From an uncultured Ruminococcus sp. (GTDB lineage: Bacteria > Bacillota > Clostridia > Oscillospirales > Ruminococcaceae): a stretch of DNA of 64,000 nucleotides. The translations under genes and the position numbers were made by a program. Shown here piece by piece: positions 18,701-25,577 of the stretch. Numbering within the stretch: the first letter of the stretch is position 1; every line of letters starts with the position of its first letter. The DNA lies in contig CAJTWE010000005.1 of the NCBI GenBank assembly GCA_910579955.1, positions 62,001-126,000 of the forward strand, given 5' to 3'. A model generated the notes under the pieces. It was not told the DNA's origin. It made no database searches and saw only the letters and a program-made list of their open reading frames with translations.

Positions 18701-18811
18701 CTGACCTGCATATGCGGTCAGAGATGTCATACCAGCCATAAGTGCAGATGCAGACATAGCAACTGCCATTACGCCTGTGAGCAATCTCTTGCTCATTTTG
18801 TTCTTTGGCAT
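15761..18811 (-). CDS. GH9 cellulase with N-terminal CBM, Ig-like domain and dockerin
   Basis: A 1016-aa secreted endo- or processive endoglucanase. A signal peptide (about 1-35) is followed by a CBM4/CBM9-type beta-sandwich (about 36-240, GRWDCQFRHRGLTIESGHTY), an Ig-like CelD_N domain (about 255-365, GIAVNQVGYFTKLAKKA) and the GH9 (alpha/alpha)6 barrel (about 370-890). CGWYDAGDHGKYVVNGG holds the catalytic Asp pair near residues 434-440, and VEAWSVNECTINWNSP holds the acid Glu. A Thr linker leads to a C-terminal dockerin (about 947-1016) whose first calcium loop DVNLDGKVTMVD is canonical and second loop is degenerate. The dockerin implies attachment to a cohesin on a scaffoldin. It has its own promoter, a leader of about 150 bases and a terminator, and is codon-optimised for high expression. 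Confidence 0.95.
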   Translation of the reverse strand: MPKNKMSKRLLTGVMAVAMSASALMAGMTSLTAYAGQELGHGDFNDGAGLPWHICESATGTMKFDISEGCYNILITNPGGLSNNGEGRWDCQFRHRGLTIESGHTYRLTYSVWTDDSNAKIYAKIGDMTDDDKELWHGNGQQLGLKYSDVEGKDLKGIETALRSASPSGQNIDYGMGWDAWKNSTLPSNQWTTYAYEFTPDKEAKGVGEWTFHLGGTSPYNDFICVNEGKIIKFDNMCLIDMTDDASDYKPEEVYESKGIAVNQVGYFTKLAKKATLVLGTTPDGTAKPFQIKNSSGSTVYEGTTTGGTTLCDASNTYNQVIDFSDFQEKGTGYTVTCDGKTSQPFDIGDEIYGNLTTEAVNYFYQNRSGVAIDAKYISSADPDGAKASASDLARPAGHANTEAYIQSKWVYIIPTDADVEKSNGSIKESACGWYDAGDHGKYVVNGGVSIWTLLSIFDRDLNKGNIDKWGDDGKTVVIPEAGNGRPDLLDEVQVEIDFFKTMQDPSDGMVYHKLHDYKWTALAVSPADATALSLDGKLTRIVKPKTYAATLNFAAALAQYSRLIKTYDAAEAADCLALAEKAYKAAKDSYKPYVTVPDQNADHASLYAPLTQNKGGGPYGDTDVTDEFYWAACELYITTGTASYKTDMLGYDDKTGKCFGVPTSLTGGENNGSATAFTWGTLNALGTMSLSINGASLVDKGLLTSEELTTINNNIKAAADYFIKLEDESDFGVPYVGHDYETTVWSINGGEQKKTLKNGYEWGSNSMVVNNAMVMGLAYDIDHEVKYISGVSTAMDYIFGRNLLEFSYVSGYGEHHLENPHHRWWSNQLDGTFPSAPRGVLSGGNNSEMQDPMIQGKGYKAGEVAPMLCYLDNVEAWSVNECTINWNSPVVWISSFLEDEAPNVDGDVTTATKPSTTTTTATTVSGDDTTTTTKDSTTTNGDPGTVKYGDVNLDGKVTMVDVVYMSKYLVNAIKFNEQQMKNAQCKTDDLVDANDATALLLFLAERLDTLPVTTL

Positions 18812-18967
18812 AGATATCCTCCTTAAATAAATGAATATAAATTTTTTTGAAATGTTTATACATTTCTTTTTGACGTAATCCCCTTAACGGAGAATCAGAA
18901 GACAAAACACAATCACCGTTTACTCCTGCCTTACATGCAAACGGCTTTTTGCGACACCTTCTTGTTG
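18812..18967 (-). promoter_or_regulatory. Long 5' leader of the GH9 gene
   Basis: About 150 transcribed bases lie between the promoter and the ATG. CCGTTT/AAACGG (forward 18916-18921 and 18939-18944) can form one stem, and a second, wobble-rich stem lies nearer the gene. AAGGAGGAT precedes the ATG. I recognise no known riboswitch. Confidence 0.4.
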
Positions 18968-18972
18968 AGTTT

Positions 18973-19001
18973 ATTATATCATACTAATAATATAATGTAA
19001 A
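18973..19001 (-). promoter_or_regulatory. Promoter of the GH9 cellulase gene
   Basis: Minus strand: TTTACA (complement of 18996-19001), 17-base spacer, TATAAT (complement of 18973-18978), with a TG extension before the -10 box. The 347-base gap 18812-19158 otherwise holds the leader and the next terminator. Confidence 0.85.
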
Positions 19002-19110
19002 GCATTTTTCCAAATTTCAGTAGTTTTTTATAAATCCGTTATGTAATTTTTGTTGCTTTTGACTATAATTATTTTTTGACTCAAATGCGCTTCAAAAAGC
19101 AAAATAACAA

Positions 19111-19134
19111 GGCTGCACAATTGCTCGTGCAGCC
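19111..19134 (-). terminator. Hairpin after the triple-repeat dockerin gene
   Basis: GGCTGCAC (19111-19118) and GTGCAGCC (19127-19134) with an 8-base loop, followed on the minus strand by TTGTTATTTTG. Confidence 0.8.
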
Positions 19135-19158
19135 CTGAATTTACATCTTTAATTTTTC

Positions 19159-21420
19159 TTATTTTTCAGGCAGTGAAGGAATAAGATCTACAAGATATCT
19201 TTCAAGTGAGATAAGGTCGTCCATGTTGATATCGTTAACATTTACGCTGCCGTCATCCTTACAAGTTGCATTTCTCATAGCCTGTGGGTTAAGCTGAACC
19301 TGACCCAGAAGGTACTTATTCAGTTTAATAATATCCTGTACACCAACTCTGCCGTCGAGGTTAGTATCACCAATGAGGTCGTTCCACTTCGGTTCAGTAG
19401 AAGTTGTTGTAGCCTTAGTTGTGGATGTTGTTGTAGTTGTAGCCTTAGTTGTGGTTGTTGTAGCCTTAGTTGTAGTTGTTGTAGCCTTGGTTGTAGAAGT
19501 TGTTGTGGATGTTGTAGTAGTTGTTGTTGGCTTAGTTGTGGTTGTAGTAGTTGTGGTTGTTGTAGTTGTTGTGGTGGTGGTTGTAGTAGTTGTTGTTGTT
19601 GTTGTTTCAACATCAACTATAATATTAATAACACCGGAAACAAGGTTGATGTCAACTGTCTTTGTGTTAGCCAGTACAGCTTCACATCTCGGACCGCCGT
19701 CATCAGCGGAAATAGAAGGATCAAAGTCAAGTGGGAATGAGTAGTACTTACCGTGCTCTGTATCTTCTTGCAGTGCAAGACCCATTGCCTTTGCTGCTGC
19801 TTCTACTGCTGCCTTATCTGCTACATCGTAGTACATAGAAGCAAGGATTGAACCATCCGCAGCCTTAGCAGCGCCTACGTCGCTCTTACCAGCTGTTACC
19901 ATTTTGCTCAGAGTAAACATCTGCTCAAAGTCTGGATATGCTGTACCTACGTCACCGTCTGCCTCGCCATATGATGTAAGCTTGATAGCGCCATTTGAAA
20001 AAGCGCCTGTTTTCAGTGCTAACTTAATTGCCTGCATATCGCCTGGGTCATTGTATACCTTAGGCTCAAGAGCTACTGCCTCTTCACCAGCATTGAACCA
20101 GTATTCGCCAGCTTCCCATGTATAGTCTGTAACAGGTGCTGGTCCTTCAACTATAATGTTGATAACACCAGAAATAAGATTGATGTCAACTGTACTTGTA
20201 TCAGCCAGTACAGCTTCACATCTCGGACCGCCGTCATCAGCGGAAATGGAAGGATCAAAGTCAAGTGGGAATGAGTAGTACTTACCGTGCTTTGCATCTT
20301 CATTAAGTGTAAGACCCATTGTCTTTGCTGCTGCTTCTACTGCTGCCTTATCTGCTACATCGTAGTACATAGAAGCAAGGATTGAACCATCCGCAGCCTT
20401 AGCAGCGCCTACGTCGCTCTTACCAGCTGTTACCATTTTGCTCAGAGTAAACATCTGCTCAAAGTCTGGATATGCTGTACCTACGTCACCGTCTGCCTCG
20501 CCATATGATGTAAGCTTGATAGCGCCATTTGAAAAAGCGCCTGTTTTCAGTGCTAACTTAATTGCCTGCATATCGCCTGGGTCATTGTATACCTTAGGCT
20601 CAAGAGCTACTGCCTCTTCACCTACATTAAACCAGTATTCGCCAGCTTCCCATGTATAACCATCAGGAATAGGCTTAGCTGTAGTTGTTGTAGTGGTGGT
20701 AGCAACTGTTGACGTTGTTGTCGTTGTTGTTGTGTCATCCGGCTTGCTTACCATTACATTAATAGAGCCGCTTTCAAATGCGATTTCAAGTTCTGTTTCA
20801 AATTCTACTACTGCCTGACAATATGTACCGCCTCTTATCGGGTCAGTATCGTTATTGAATGTCAGCGGGAATGAATAATAATATCCATGTTCTTCATCTG
20901 ACTGAATTTGAAGTCCTAATTTCTTTGCAGCTTCTACAACTTTTTCTTCGCTTTCAATATCATAATACATAGAAAACAGTGTTGAGCCATCTTCTGCTGC
21001 ATCAATATTTTGATCATCATTTCCTACGACAACCATTTTACTTGGATAATAGCTTGCACTATTTACGAAAGTCTCGTAAGCAGTACCCATTTCAGCATCA
21101 TCTTCGCCGTATTTAGTCAGCTTAATAACGCCTTCGTCCATTGCTGGTGTAGCAAGCTTACACTTAAAGCTGATAACTTCGCCGGGGTCATTATATACCT
21201 CTGGAGAAATAGCCACAGCGCCTGAATCTGTTGAGCCAGCCTGTACCCAATATTCGCCGGCTTTCCATGTATATTCACCAGCACCATAAATAGATGTTTC
21301 ACCCTTATCCTTTAAGCTGTTATTTGCCAGGAGGGCAGAAACACTTGATGTTCCAATAACACTTGTCATTGCAACTGCTGTAGCTGACACCAGTGCAACG
21401 AATTTACTTTTGATGTTCAT
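19159..21420 (-). CDS. Secreted triple-repeat protein with dockerin (possible adaptor or binding protein)
   Basis: A 753-aa secreted protein. After a signal peptide (about 1-30) come three copies of a beta-rich module of about 170 residues (about 48-222, 254-424 and 432-602). Each begins WKAGEYW or WEAGEYW, has VYNDPGxx, then DGSxxxSMYYD, YYSFPLxF and ends GxINxxV. A Thr run of more than 25 residues and a mixed Thr/Lys/Ala linker lead to a dockerin (about 685-753; loops DTNLDGRVGVQD and DGSVNVNDINMDD). Modules 2 and 3 are nearly identical. I cannot place the module in a named family. Its order of strands and the ending recall cohesin or carbohydrate-binding beta-sandwiches, so a role as adaptor scaffoldin or substrate-binding cellulosome component is possible. 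No catalytic residues are evident. Confidence 0.8.
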   Translation of the reverse strand: MNIKSKFVALVSATAVAMTSVIGTSSVSALLANNSLKDKGETSIYGAGEYTWKAGEYWVQAGSTDSGAVAISPEVYNDPGEVISFKCKLATPAMDEGVIKLTKYGEDDAEMGTAYETFVNSASYYPSKMVVVGNDDQNIDAAEDGSTLFSMYYDIESEEKVVEAAKKLGLQIQSDEEHGYYYSFPLTFNNDTDPIRGGTYCQAVVEFETELEIAFESGSINVMVSKPDDTTTTTTTSTVATTTTTTTAKPIPDGYTWEAGEYWFNVGEEAVALEPKVYNDPGDMQAIKLALKTGAFSNGAIKLTSYGEADGDVGTAYPDFEQMFTLSKMVTAGKSDVGAAKAADGSILASMYYDVADKAAVEAAAKTMGLTLNEDAKHGKYYSFPLDFDPSISADDGGPRCEAVLADTSTVDINLISGVINIIVEGPAPVTDYTWEAGEYWFNAGEEAVALEPKVYNDPGDMQAIKLALKTGAFSNGAIKLTSYGEADGDVGTAYPDFEQMFTLSKMVTAGKSDVGAAKAADGSILASMYYDVADKAAVEAAAKAMGLALQEDTEHGKYYSFPLDFDPSISADDGGPRCEAVLANTKTVDINLVSGVINIIVDVETTTTTTTTTTTTTTTTTTTTTTTTKPTTTTTTSTTTSTTKATTTTTKATTTTTKATTTTTSTTKATTTSTEPKWNDLIGDTNLDGRVGVQDIIKLNKYLLGQVQLNPQAMRNATCKDDGSVNVNDINMDDLISLERYLVDLIPSLPEK
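19386..19610 (-). repeat. Threonine-codon microsatellite in the linker
   Basis: About 225 bases of near-perfect GTT/GTA/GTG triplets on the plus strand encode the long Thr run and mixed linker of the triple-repeat dockerin protein. Such runs are prone to slippage, in steps that keep the frame if whole triplets are gained or lost. Confidence 0.85.
19613..20125 (-). repeat. Tandem DNA repeat, copy A (module 3)
   Basis: About 513 bases that recur with very few changes exactly 534 bases further on (20147-20659). It encodes module 3 of the triple-repeat dockerin protein. Confidence 0.9.
20147..20659 (-). repeat. Tandem DNA repeat, copy B (module 2)
   Basis: Second copy of the 513-base unit, encoding module 2. 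Long stretches, including silent positions, are identical to copy A, so the duplication or a gene conversion is recent; module 1 is much more diverged. Confidence 0.9.
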
Positions 21421-21573
21421 AGAATACTCCTTCCAAAAAAATAATAATCGGGCTCAAATATGCCATATTTATTTTAGCACATTACGCTAAAAATTGCAAT
21501 GCTTTTTATCAGCTTAAAAAAAATATGTTTGTTTCTACAATTTTAGTCATATTTTTTTGTGCACTATAACAAT

Positions 21574-21603
21574 GAAAGCACACGGTTTTATCCATGTGCT
21601 TTC
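21574..21603. terminator. Hairpin between the MerR gene and the dockerin gene
   Basis: GAAAGCACA (21574-21582) and TGTGCTTTC (21595-21603) form a 9-bp stem. The T-run is on the plus strand (TTTCTTTTT); on the minus strand, where the MerR gene ends, the run is weak. Confidence 0.55.
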
Positions 21604-21625
21604 TTTTTAAGCTAAAAACATCTTT

Positions 21626-22357
21626 TTAGTTCTCATTTTTCTCAGGAGCAGCTACTTCAACGCAATAGCCCTTATGTCCGCAGCAAGTACAGCGCAGCTT
21701 GCGTGCTTTTGGGTTATGTGGTGCAAAAAATATTTCCCTTTTTGTAGGTTTGAATACTTCATGACATTCTGGACAGATATAGGCAACCCTTTTCATATAG
21801 TACAGTGATACCCATGTGCCAATAATAGCGCAAATGCACATACCTATCACAAACGGCAGCCACATACCAGTTGTTATCCAGAGCACAATTGTTGCAACCT
21901 CAACAATATCAATAATTATTCCGATAGTTAAGAGTACGCCTCTCGCTTTTGTGAGTTTGTTTTTACTTTTCATATGATAAGCTACGTCACCTATAGATTT
22001 TACGGAAAAATCTTTATCATCTTTTACACTGTCCGAAAGCGTCTTCAAAACCTTTAGCTTATTCTGCCTCTCGCCTATCTCACTGATAAGCAGCTGTTTT
22101 TGCTGCTCAAGAAGCAACTGAATAATTCGCTGCGGCTTTTCCTCCTGCAATATTTCACTGATACTATTTATGGAAATATCAAGCTCCCTTAAAAAACAAA
22201 TGATCTTTAATTTTTGCAGATCATCTTCTGAATAAATACGCCTGCCTCCTTCGCTCAGTTCACTGGGAACAAGAATTCCCCTCTTATCATAATACTGCAC
22301 GGTTCTCACAGACACACTGCAAAGCTTAGCCATTTCTCCAGTAGTGTATTTTGACAT
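21626..22357 (-). CDS. MerR-family regulator with membrane segments and zinc-ribbon tail
   Basis: A 243-aa protein. The N-terminal winged helix-turn-helix (MSKYTTGEMAKLCSVSVRTV, then YDKRGILVPSELSEGGRRIY) is a clear MerR DNA-binding domain, followed by the dimerising coiled coil (about 75-115). Unusually it continues into two hydrophobic segments (about 143-165 and 168-188) and then two CxxC pairs (CPEC and CTCC) that could bind zinc. This suggests a membrane-tethered regulator, though I cannot name the signal. The start is the ATG at 22357, since the GTG at 22366 lies within the GGAGGTGAGG ribosome site. The gene stands alone and its own promoter has the MerR-type 19-base spacer. Confidence 0.88.
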   Translation of the reverse strand: MSKYTTGEMAKLCSVSVRTVQYYDKRGILVPSELSEGGRRIYSEDDLQKLKIICFLRELDISINSISEILQEEKPQRIIQLLLEQQKQLLISEIGERQNKLKVLKTLSDSVKDDKDFSVKSIGDVAYHMKSKNKLTKARGVLLTIGIIIDIVEVATIVLWITTGMWLPFVIGMCICAIIGTWVSLYYMKRVAYICPECHEVFKPTKREIFFAPHNPKARKLRCTCCGHKGYCVEVAAPEKNEN

Positions 22358-22380
22358 AGCCCTCACCTCCTTATAGCCCT

Positions 22381-22426
22381 ATTTTACACCATTACCCAAG
22401 GTCACAAGCAATACCCGACGCAGGGT
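22381..22426 (-). promoter_or_regulatory. MerR-type promoter with 19-base spacer and dyads
   Basis: Minus strand: TTGCTT (complement of 22406-22411) and TAAAAT (complement of 22381-22386) are 19 bases apart, the over-long spacing that MerR proteins correct by twisting DNA. The spacer holds ACCTTGGGT, and a second dyad ACCCTGCGTCGGGT's core (ACCC...GGGT, 22413-22426) lies just upstream. Confidence 0.65.
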
Positions 22427-22482
22427 AACATCCCCAAAATACGTTACATTTTACATTTTATTAACAAAATACATAAACAGCA

Positions 22483-22508
22483 AACGCTGCACCAAAAGGC
22501 ACAGCGTT
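22483..22508 (-). terminator. Terminator after the DUF4364 gene
   Basis: AACGCTG (22483-22489) and CAGCGTT (22502-22508) around a 12-base loop, 13 bases beyond the stop on the minus strand; the following T content is modest. Confidence 0.6.
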
Positions 22509-22520
22509 AATTTTAAGTCC

Positions 22521-23120
22521 TTAATTATCGGACAGATCAAAGTCAAATTTTTCCTCTTCATTTTGAAATGCTGCATCCAGTATCTTACCGTAAAATCCGG
22601 CAGGATTCAGCATTATTTGCTCACCAAGATATTTTGCCTGAGTAAGATCCGGAGCATACAGCTTCATGTCAAGAATATCTGCCACAGCGTCAAGGCATCT
22701 CACATGGACATAATAGCCGTGCTTTATAGGTATATATTCTATCTTTACCTCATTTTCACGTTTAAGTTTAGCAAAATATTTTAAAGCACATGATACCATT
22801 TTGTCACGATACGCTTTGCTAACATAATCCCTGAGCTGCTTTGCACACTGAATGCCATTCTCTGCAAGGACATATGCGGTTTTTCCATCAGCTGTTTCCG
22901 TCTGAATTATAGAACCATTCTTTTCAAGATATGAAATAGACTCCTGATAGAAGAAGTAATTTATAATATTACTGCTTACTGCAATATCATAAAGATGCGA
23001 TCTCTCAATAGGACGGTCTATCTTGTAAAGCAAATAACATATGAGTATACTTGCTGTATAGGTTTCCATAACAGGCGGAGTTGCCATCTCTGACATTTTA
23101 AATAAATTTTCTTCCTGCAT
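22521..23120 (-). CDS. DUF4364 family protein (winged-helix-like)
   Basis: A 199-aa cytosolic protein resembling the DUF4364 family of Firmicutes. The first 110 residues have a winged-helix look (ILICYLLYKIDRPIERSHLYDI, SYLEKNGSIIQTE, YVLAENGIQCAKQL) and the rest forms an alpha/beta half with HGYYVHVRCLD and QAKYLGEQIMLNP. The role is unknown; a transcription factor is possible. It begins 22 bases after aroC and is probably translated from the aroC transcript. It has an unremarkable length and start. Confidence 0.7.
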   Translation of the reverse strand: MQEENLFKMSEMATPPVMETYTASILICYLLYKIDRPIERSHLYDIAVSSNIINYFFYQESISYLEKNGSIIQTETADGKTAYVLAENGIQCAKQLRDYVSKAYRDKMVSCALKYFAKLKRENEVKIEYIPIKHGYYVHVRCLDAVADILDMKLYAPDLTQAKYLGEQIMLNPAGFYGKILDAAFQNEEEKFDFDLSDN

Positions 23121-23142
23121 CAGACTTCACCTCCGGTCTGAT

Positions 23143-24234
23143 TTAAAAGTGAGGATAATTCATCATATGAGAAAGAAGAGCAATATTAACCGCTGCCTCT
23201 ACACAAGGCACGGCTCTTGGCACGATACACGGATCATGTCTGCCCTTCACCTGCAAAACTTCATTTTTCTTCGCACGGAAATCAACTGTTTCCTGCGGTT
23301 TAGCGATTGAAGCTGTGGGTTTTATTGCAACATTCAGAGTAATAGGCATTCCCGATGAAATACCTCCAAGTATGCCGCCATGATTATTTGTTCTTGTCTT
23401 TACATGACCATTCTCATCAATATAGAAGCTGTCGTTATCTTGGCTGCCCACCATTTCTGCAACCTTAAAGCCTGCACCGAATTCCAGACCCTTTACCGCA
23501 GGGATTCCGAATATAAGCTGTGCAATAGAGTTTTCAAGACCCTCAAACATAGGAGAGCCGATACCTGCCGGAACGTTCACAGAAACGCACTCTATAATAC
23601 CTCCCAGCGACTCGCAGCCTTCTCTTGCTCTCAGAATATCCTCACGCATAGCTTGTCCACGTTCATCATTAATTACCGGAAAATCCTTTTCACGAACAGC
23701 AAGCAGATCAGATTTTGTCACCTTAGTAGAATGGAACATATCATCATTTATACCGTGTATAGACGCAATATGCGCACCTGTATATATGCCTCTGCGTTCA
23801 AGTATCTGACCGCAAACCGCACCGGCAAAGCAAAGAGGCGCAGTGAGTCGGCCGGAGAAGTGACCGCCGCCTCTAACATCGTTAAATCCCTGATAGCGCA
23901 TTGCACCGGTATAATCAGCATGTCCGGGACGTGGAAGTTTTGCCAGATTGCTGTAATCCTTTGAGCGTGTATCAGTATTCTGGATCATTGCACATAATGG
24001 CGCACCTGTAGTTCTTTCGTTAAGCACACCGGACATTATCTGAGGCAGATCCTTTTCTCCTCTGGGTGTCGTAGTGCCATCTTTTTTGGGCGCACGGCGA
24101 GCCATAAACTGCAAAAGCTTTTCTTTGTCTATATATTCTCCCGGCGGCAGATTATCTATTACAATACCTATTGCCGGTCCATGTGACTCCCCAAAAATTG
24201 AAAACGTGATGCGATTGTTCCAGAACGATGACAT
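23143..24234 (-). CDS. aroC: Chorismate synthase
   Basis: A 363-aa chorismate synthase, which converts 5-enolpyruvylshikimate 3-phosphate to chorismate with reduced FMN, the last common step of aromatic biosynthesis. Signatures are FGESHGPAIGIVIDNLPPG near the start, the basic RPGHADYTGAMRYQGFNDVRGG region, and KGRHDPCIVPRAVPCVEA near the end. GGGAGG precedes the ATG. It lies downstream of aroB but has its own consensus promoter. It can be transcribed with the DUF4364 gene. Confidence 0.97.
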   Translation of the reverse strand: MSSFWNNRITFSIFGESHGPAIGIVIDNLPPGEYIDKEKLLQFMARRAPKKDGTTTPRGEKDLPQIMSGVLNERTTGAPLCAMIQNTDTRSKDYSNLAKLPRPGHADYTGAMRYQGFNDVRGGGHFSGRLTAPLCFAGAVCGQILERRGIYTGAHIASIHGINDDMFHSTKVTKSDLLAVREKDFPVINDERGQAMREDILRAREGCESLGGIIECVSVNVPAGIGSPMFEGLENSIAQLIFGIPAVKGLEFGAGFKVAEMVGSQDNDSFYIDENGHVKTRTNNHGGILGGISSGMPITLNVAIKPTASIAKPQETVDFRAKKNEVLQVKGRHDPCIVPRAVPCVEAAVNIALLSHMMNYPHF

Positions 24235-24267
24235 ATAGCTTCCTCCCGATTCTTAATTAATACTTTA

Positions 24268-24296
24268 ATTATAACACACAATGCCTATGATTTCAA
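24268..24296 (-). promoter_or_regulatory. Promoter of aroC
   Basis: Minus strand: TTGAAA (complement of 24291-24296), 17-base spacer, TATAAT (complement of 24268-24273). Confidence 0.85.
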
Positions 24297-24363
24297 CAGT
24301 TTTTTTGCTTTTTTAGTCCGCATAATCCTAAAAGCCCTAGCAATATTAGCTATCCTAATAATC

Positions 24364-25407
24364 TTAGCTTTCCATCCAAATCGAAAACGAATCAAATGAC
24401 ATTGTATGAATTTCAGCTTTTCCTATTGTTTTGCACACTATAAATCTAAGCTGACTGGCTGCACGCTTTTTATCCTTACCGCAAAGCGGTACGAGTTCTT
24501 TTATATCAGCCGGAACAGATGTCGGAAGATTATATGCTTTAACACAAGATTTAAGCTTTTTTACCGTTTCAGGCTCACATGTCTTTTCTGCCATCATACA
24601 CATTCCAACCGCAACAGCACTGCCATGACTGTATGTTTCATAATGATAGTAGCTTTCTATTGCATGACCCAGAGTATGACCATAGTTTAAAATCATTCTC
24701 TCTCCTGTATCAAATTCATCCGCTTCAACAACATCACGCTTTATGCTTATACAAGTTGCAATAATATCTTCAAGATCTGTCCAGATGGTTTTCTGGTCGT
24801 TCTTGGCAATAAGCTCAAAAAGCTTTGCATCTCGTATCATACCGTATTTTATTACCTCGCCCATTCCATCGGAAAATATTTCAGGAGTAAGCGTTTTTAG
24901 TACATCAGTATCACAAATCACGCAAACAGGTTGTTTGAATGCACCTACAAGATTTTTGCCGCCTTTAAGGTCAATAGCAGTTTTTCCTCCAACTGATGAA
25001 TCCACCTGCGCAAGAAGTGTTGTGGGTATCTGTACAAAATTCATTCCACGCAAAAATGTTGCTGCTGCAAATCCTGTAATGTCTCCCACTACTCCACCGC
25101 CCAGTGCGACAAGACAATCTGTTCTGGTTATACTGTTTTTACATAAGAAGTCATATATATTAACGAGTGTATCCGCACATTTGGAAGTTTCACCATGTGG
25201 AAACACAAATTTTACAACGTCAAAACCAGCTTCTCTTATAGACTTTCCTACTACCTTGCCATAAAGCCTGTCTACTGTATCATCTGTAATAACAGCGATC
25301 TTCTGAGCGCTTATTTTTTCTTTTATAATATTTCCGCAAGTGCTGAGAATCCCCTTTTCTATAAGAATATCGTATTCCGTACTTGCATGAACTGTAATTT
25401 TTTTCAT
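24364..25407 (-). CDS. aroB: 3-dehydroquinate synthase
   Basis: A 347-aa 3-dehydroquinate synthase, which uses NAD and a divalent metal to cyclise DAHP, the second step of the shikimate pathway. The NAD-binding GGGVVGDITGFAAATFLRG stretch, the conserved PTTLLAQVDSSVGGKTAID, and the metal-binding NYGHTLGHAIE are all present. The ATG at 25407 is preferred over an upstream in-frame start because GAGGAA lies at proper distance and the family begins at MKKITV. It is transcribed from its own consensus promoter toward aroC. Confidence 0.97.
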   Translation of the reverse strand: MKKITVHASTEYDILIEKGILSTCGNIIKEKISAQKIAVITDDTVDRLYGKVVGKSIREAGFDVVKFVFPHGETSKCADTLVNIYDFLCKNSITRTDCLVALGGGVVGDITGFAAATFLRGMNFVQIPTTLLAQVDSSVGGKTAIDLKGGKNLVGAFKQPVCVICDTDVLKTLTPEIFSDGMGEVIKYGMIRDAKLFELIAKNDQKTIWTDLEDIIATCISIKRDVVEADEFDTGERMILNYGHTLGHAIESYYHYETYSHGSAVAVGMCMMAEKTCEPETVKKLKSCVKAYNLPTSVPADIKELVPLCGKDKKRAASQLRFIVCKTIGKAEIHTMSFDSFSIWMES

Positions 25408-25450
25408 AATATATTCCTCGCTTTCGCAGTATATTATCTTACACACTATT

Positions 25451-25479
25451 ATTATACTAAATTTTTATAAAGATGTCAA
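25451..25479 (-). promoter_or_regulatory. Promoter of aroB
   Basis: Minus strand: TTGACA (complement of 25474-25479), 17-base spacer, TATAAT (complement of 25451-25456), a full consensus. Confidence 0.92.
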
Positions 25480-25532
25480 CGCAGACTCGTCTTAATTTTT
25501 TTCAAAAAACTATGGTAATTCTCGTTTGAATA

Positions 25533-25541
25533 TGATATAAT
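25533..25541 (+). promoter_or_regulatory. Extended -10 promoter of the M16-lgt-folD operon
   Basis: TGATATAAT (25533-25541) is an extended -10 element; no good -35 box lies 17 bases upstream. It is 36 bases before the first gene. Confidence 0.65.
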
Positions 25542-25577
25542 AACTATAAATAAATATTATTTAGAAAGGACTATGAT

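Noticed and set aside
18812..18967. Cyclic-di-GMP riboswitch in the GH9 leader
   Set aside because: A GTCGCAAAAAGCC stretch looks a little like part of that class, but the rest of the consensus and the paired stems are not found.
19373..19744. Val-rich plus-strand frame over the Thr linker
   Set aside because: It is the reverse reading of Thr codons; there is no start context.
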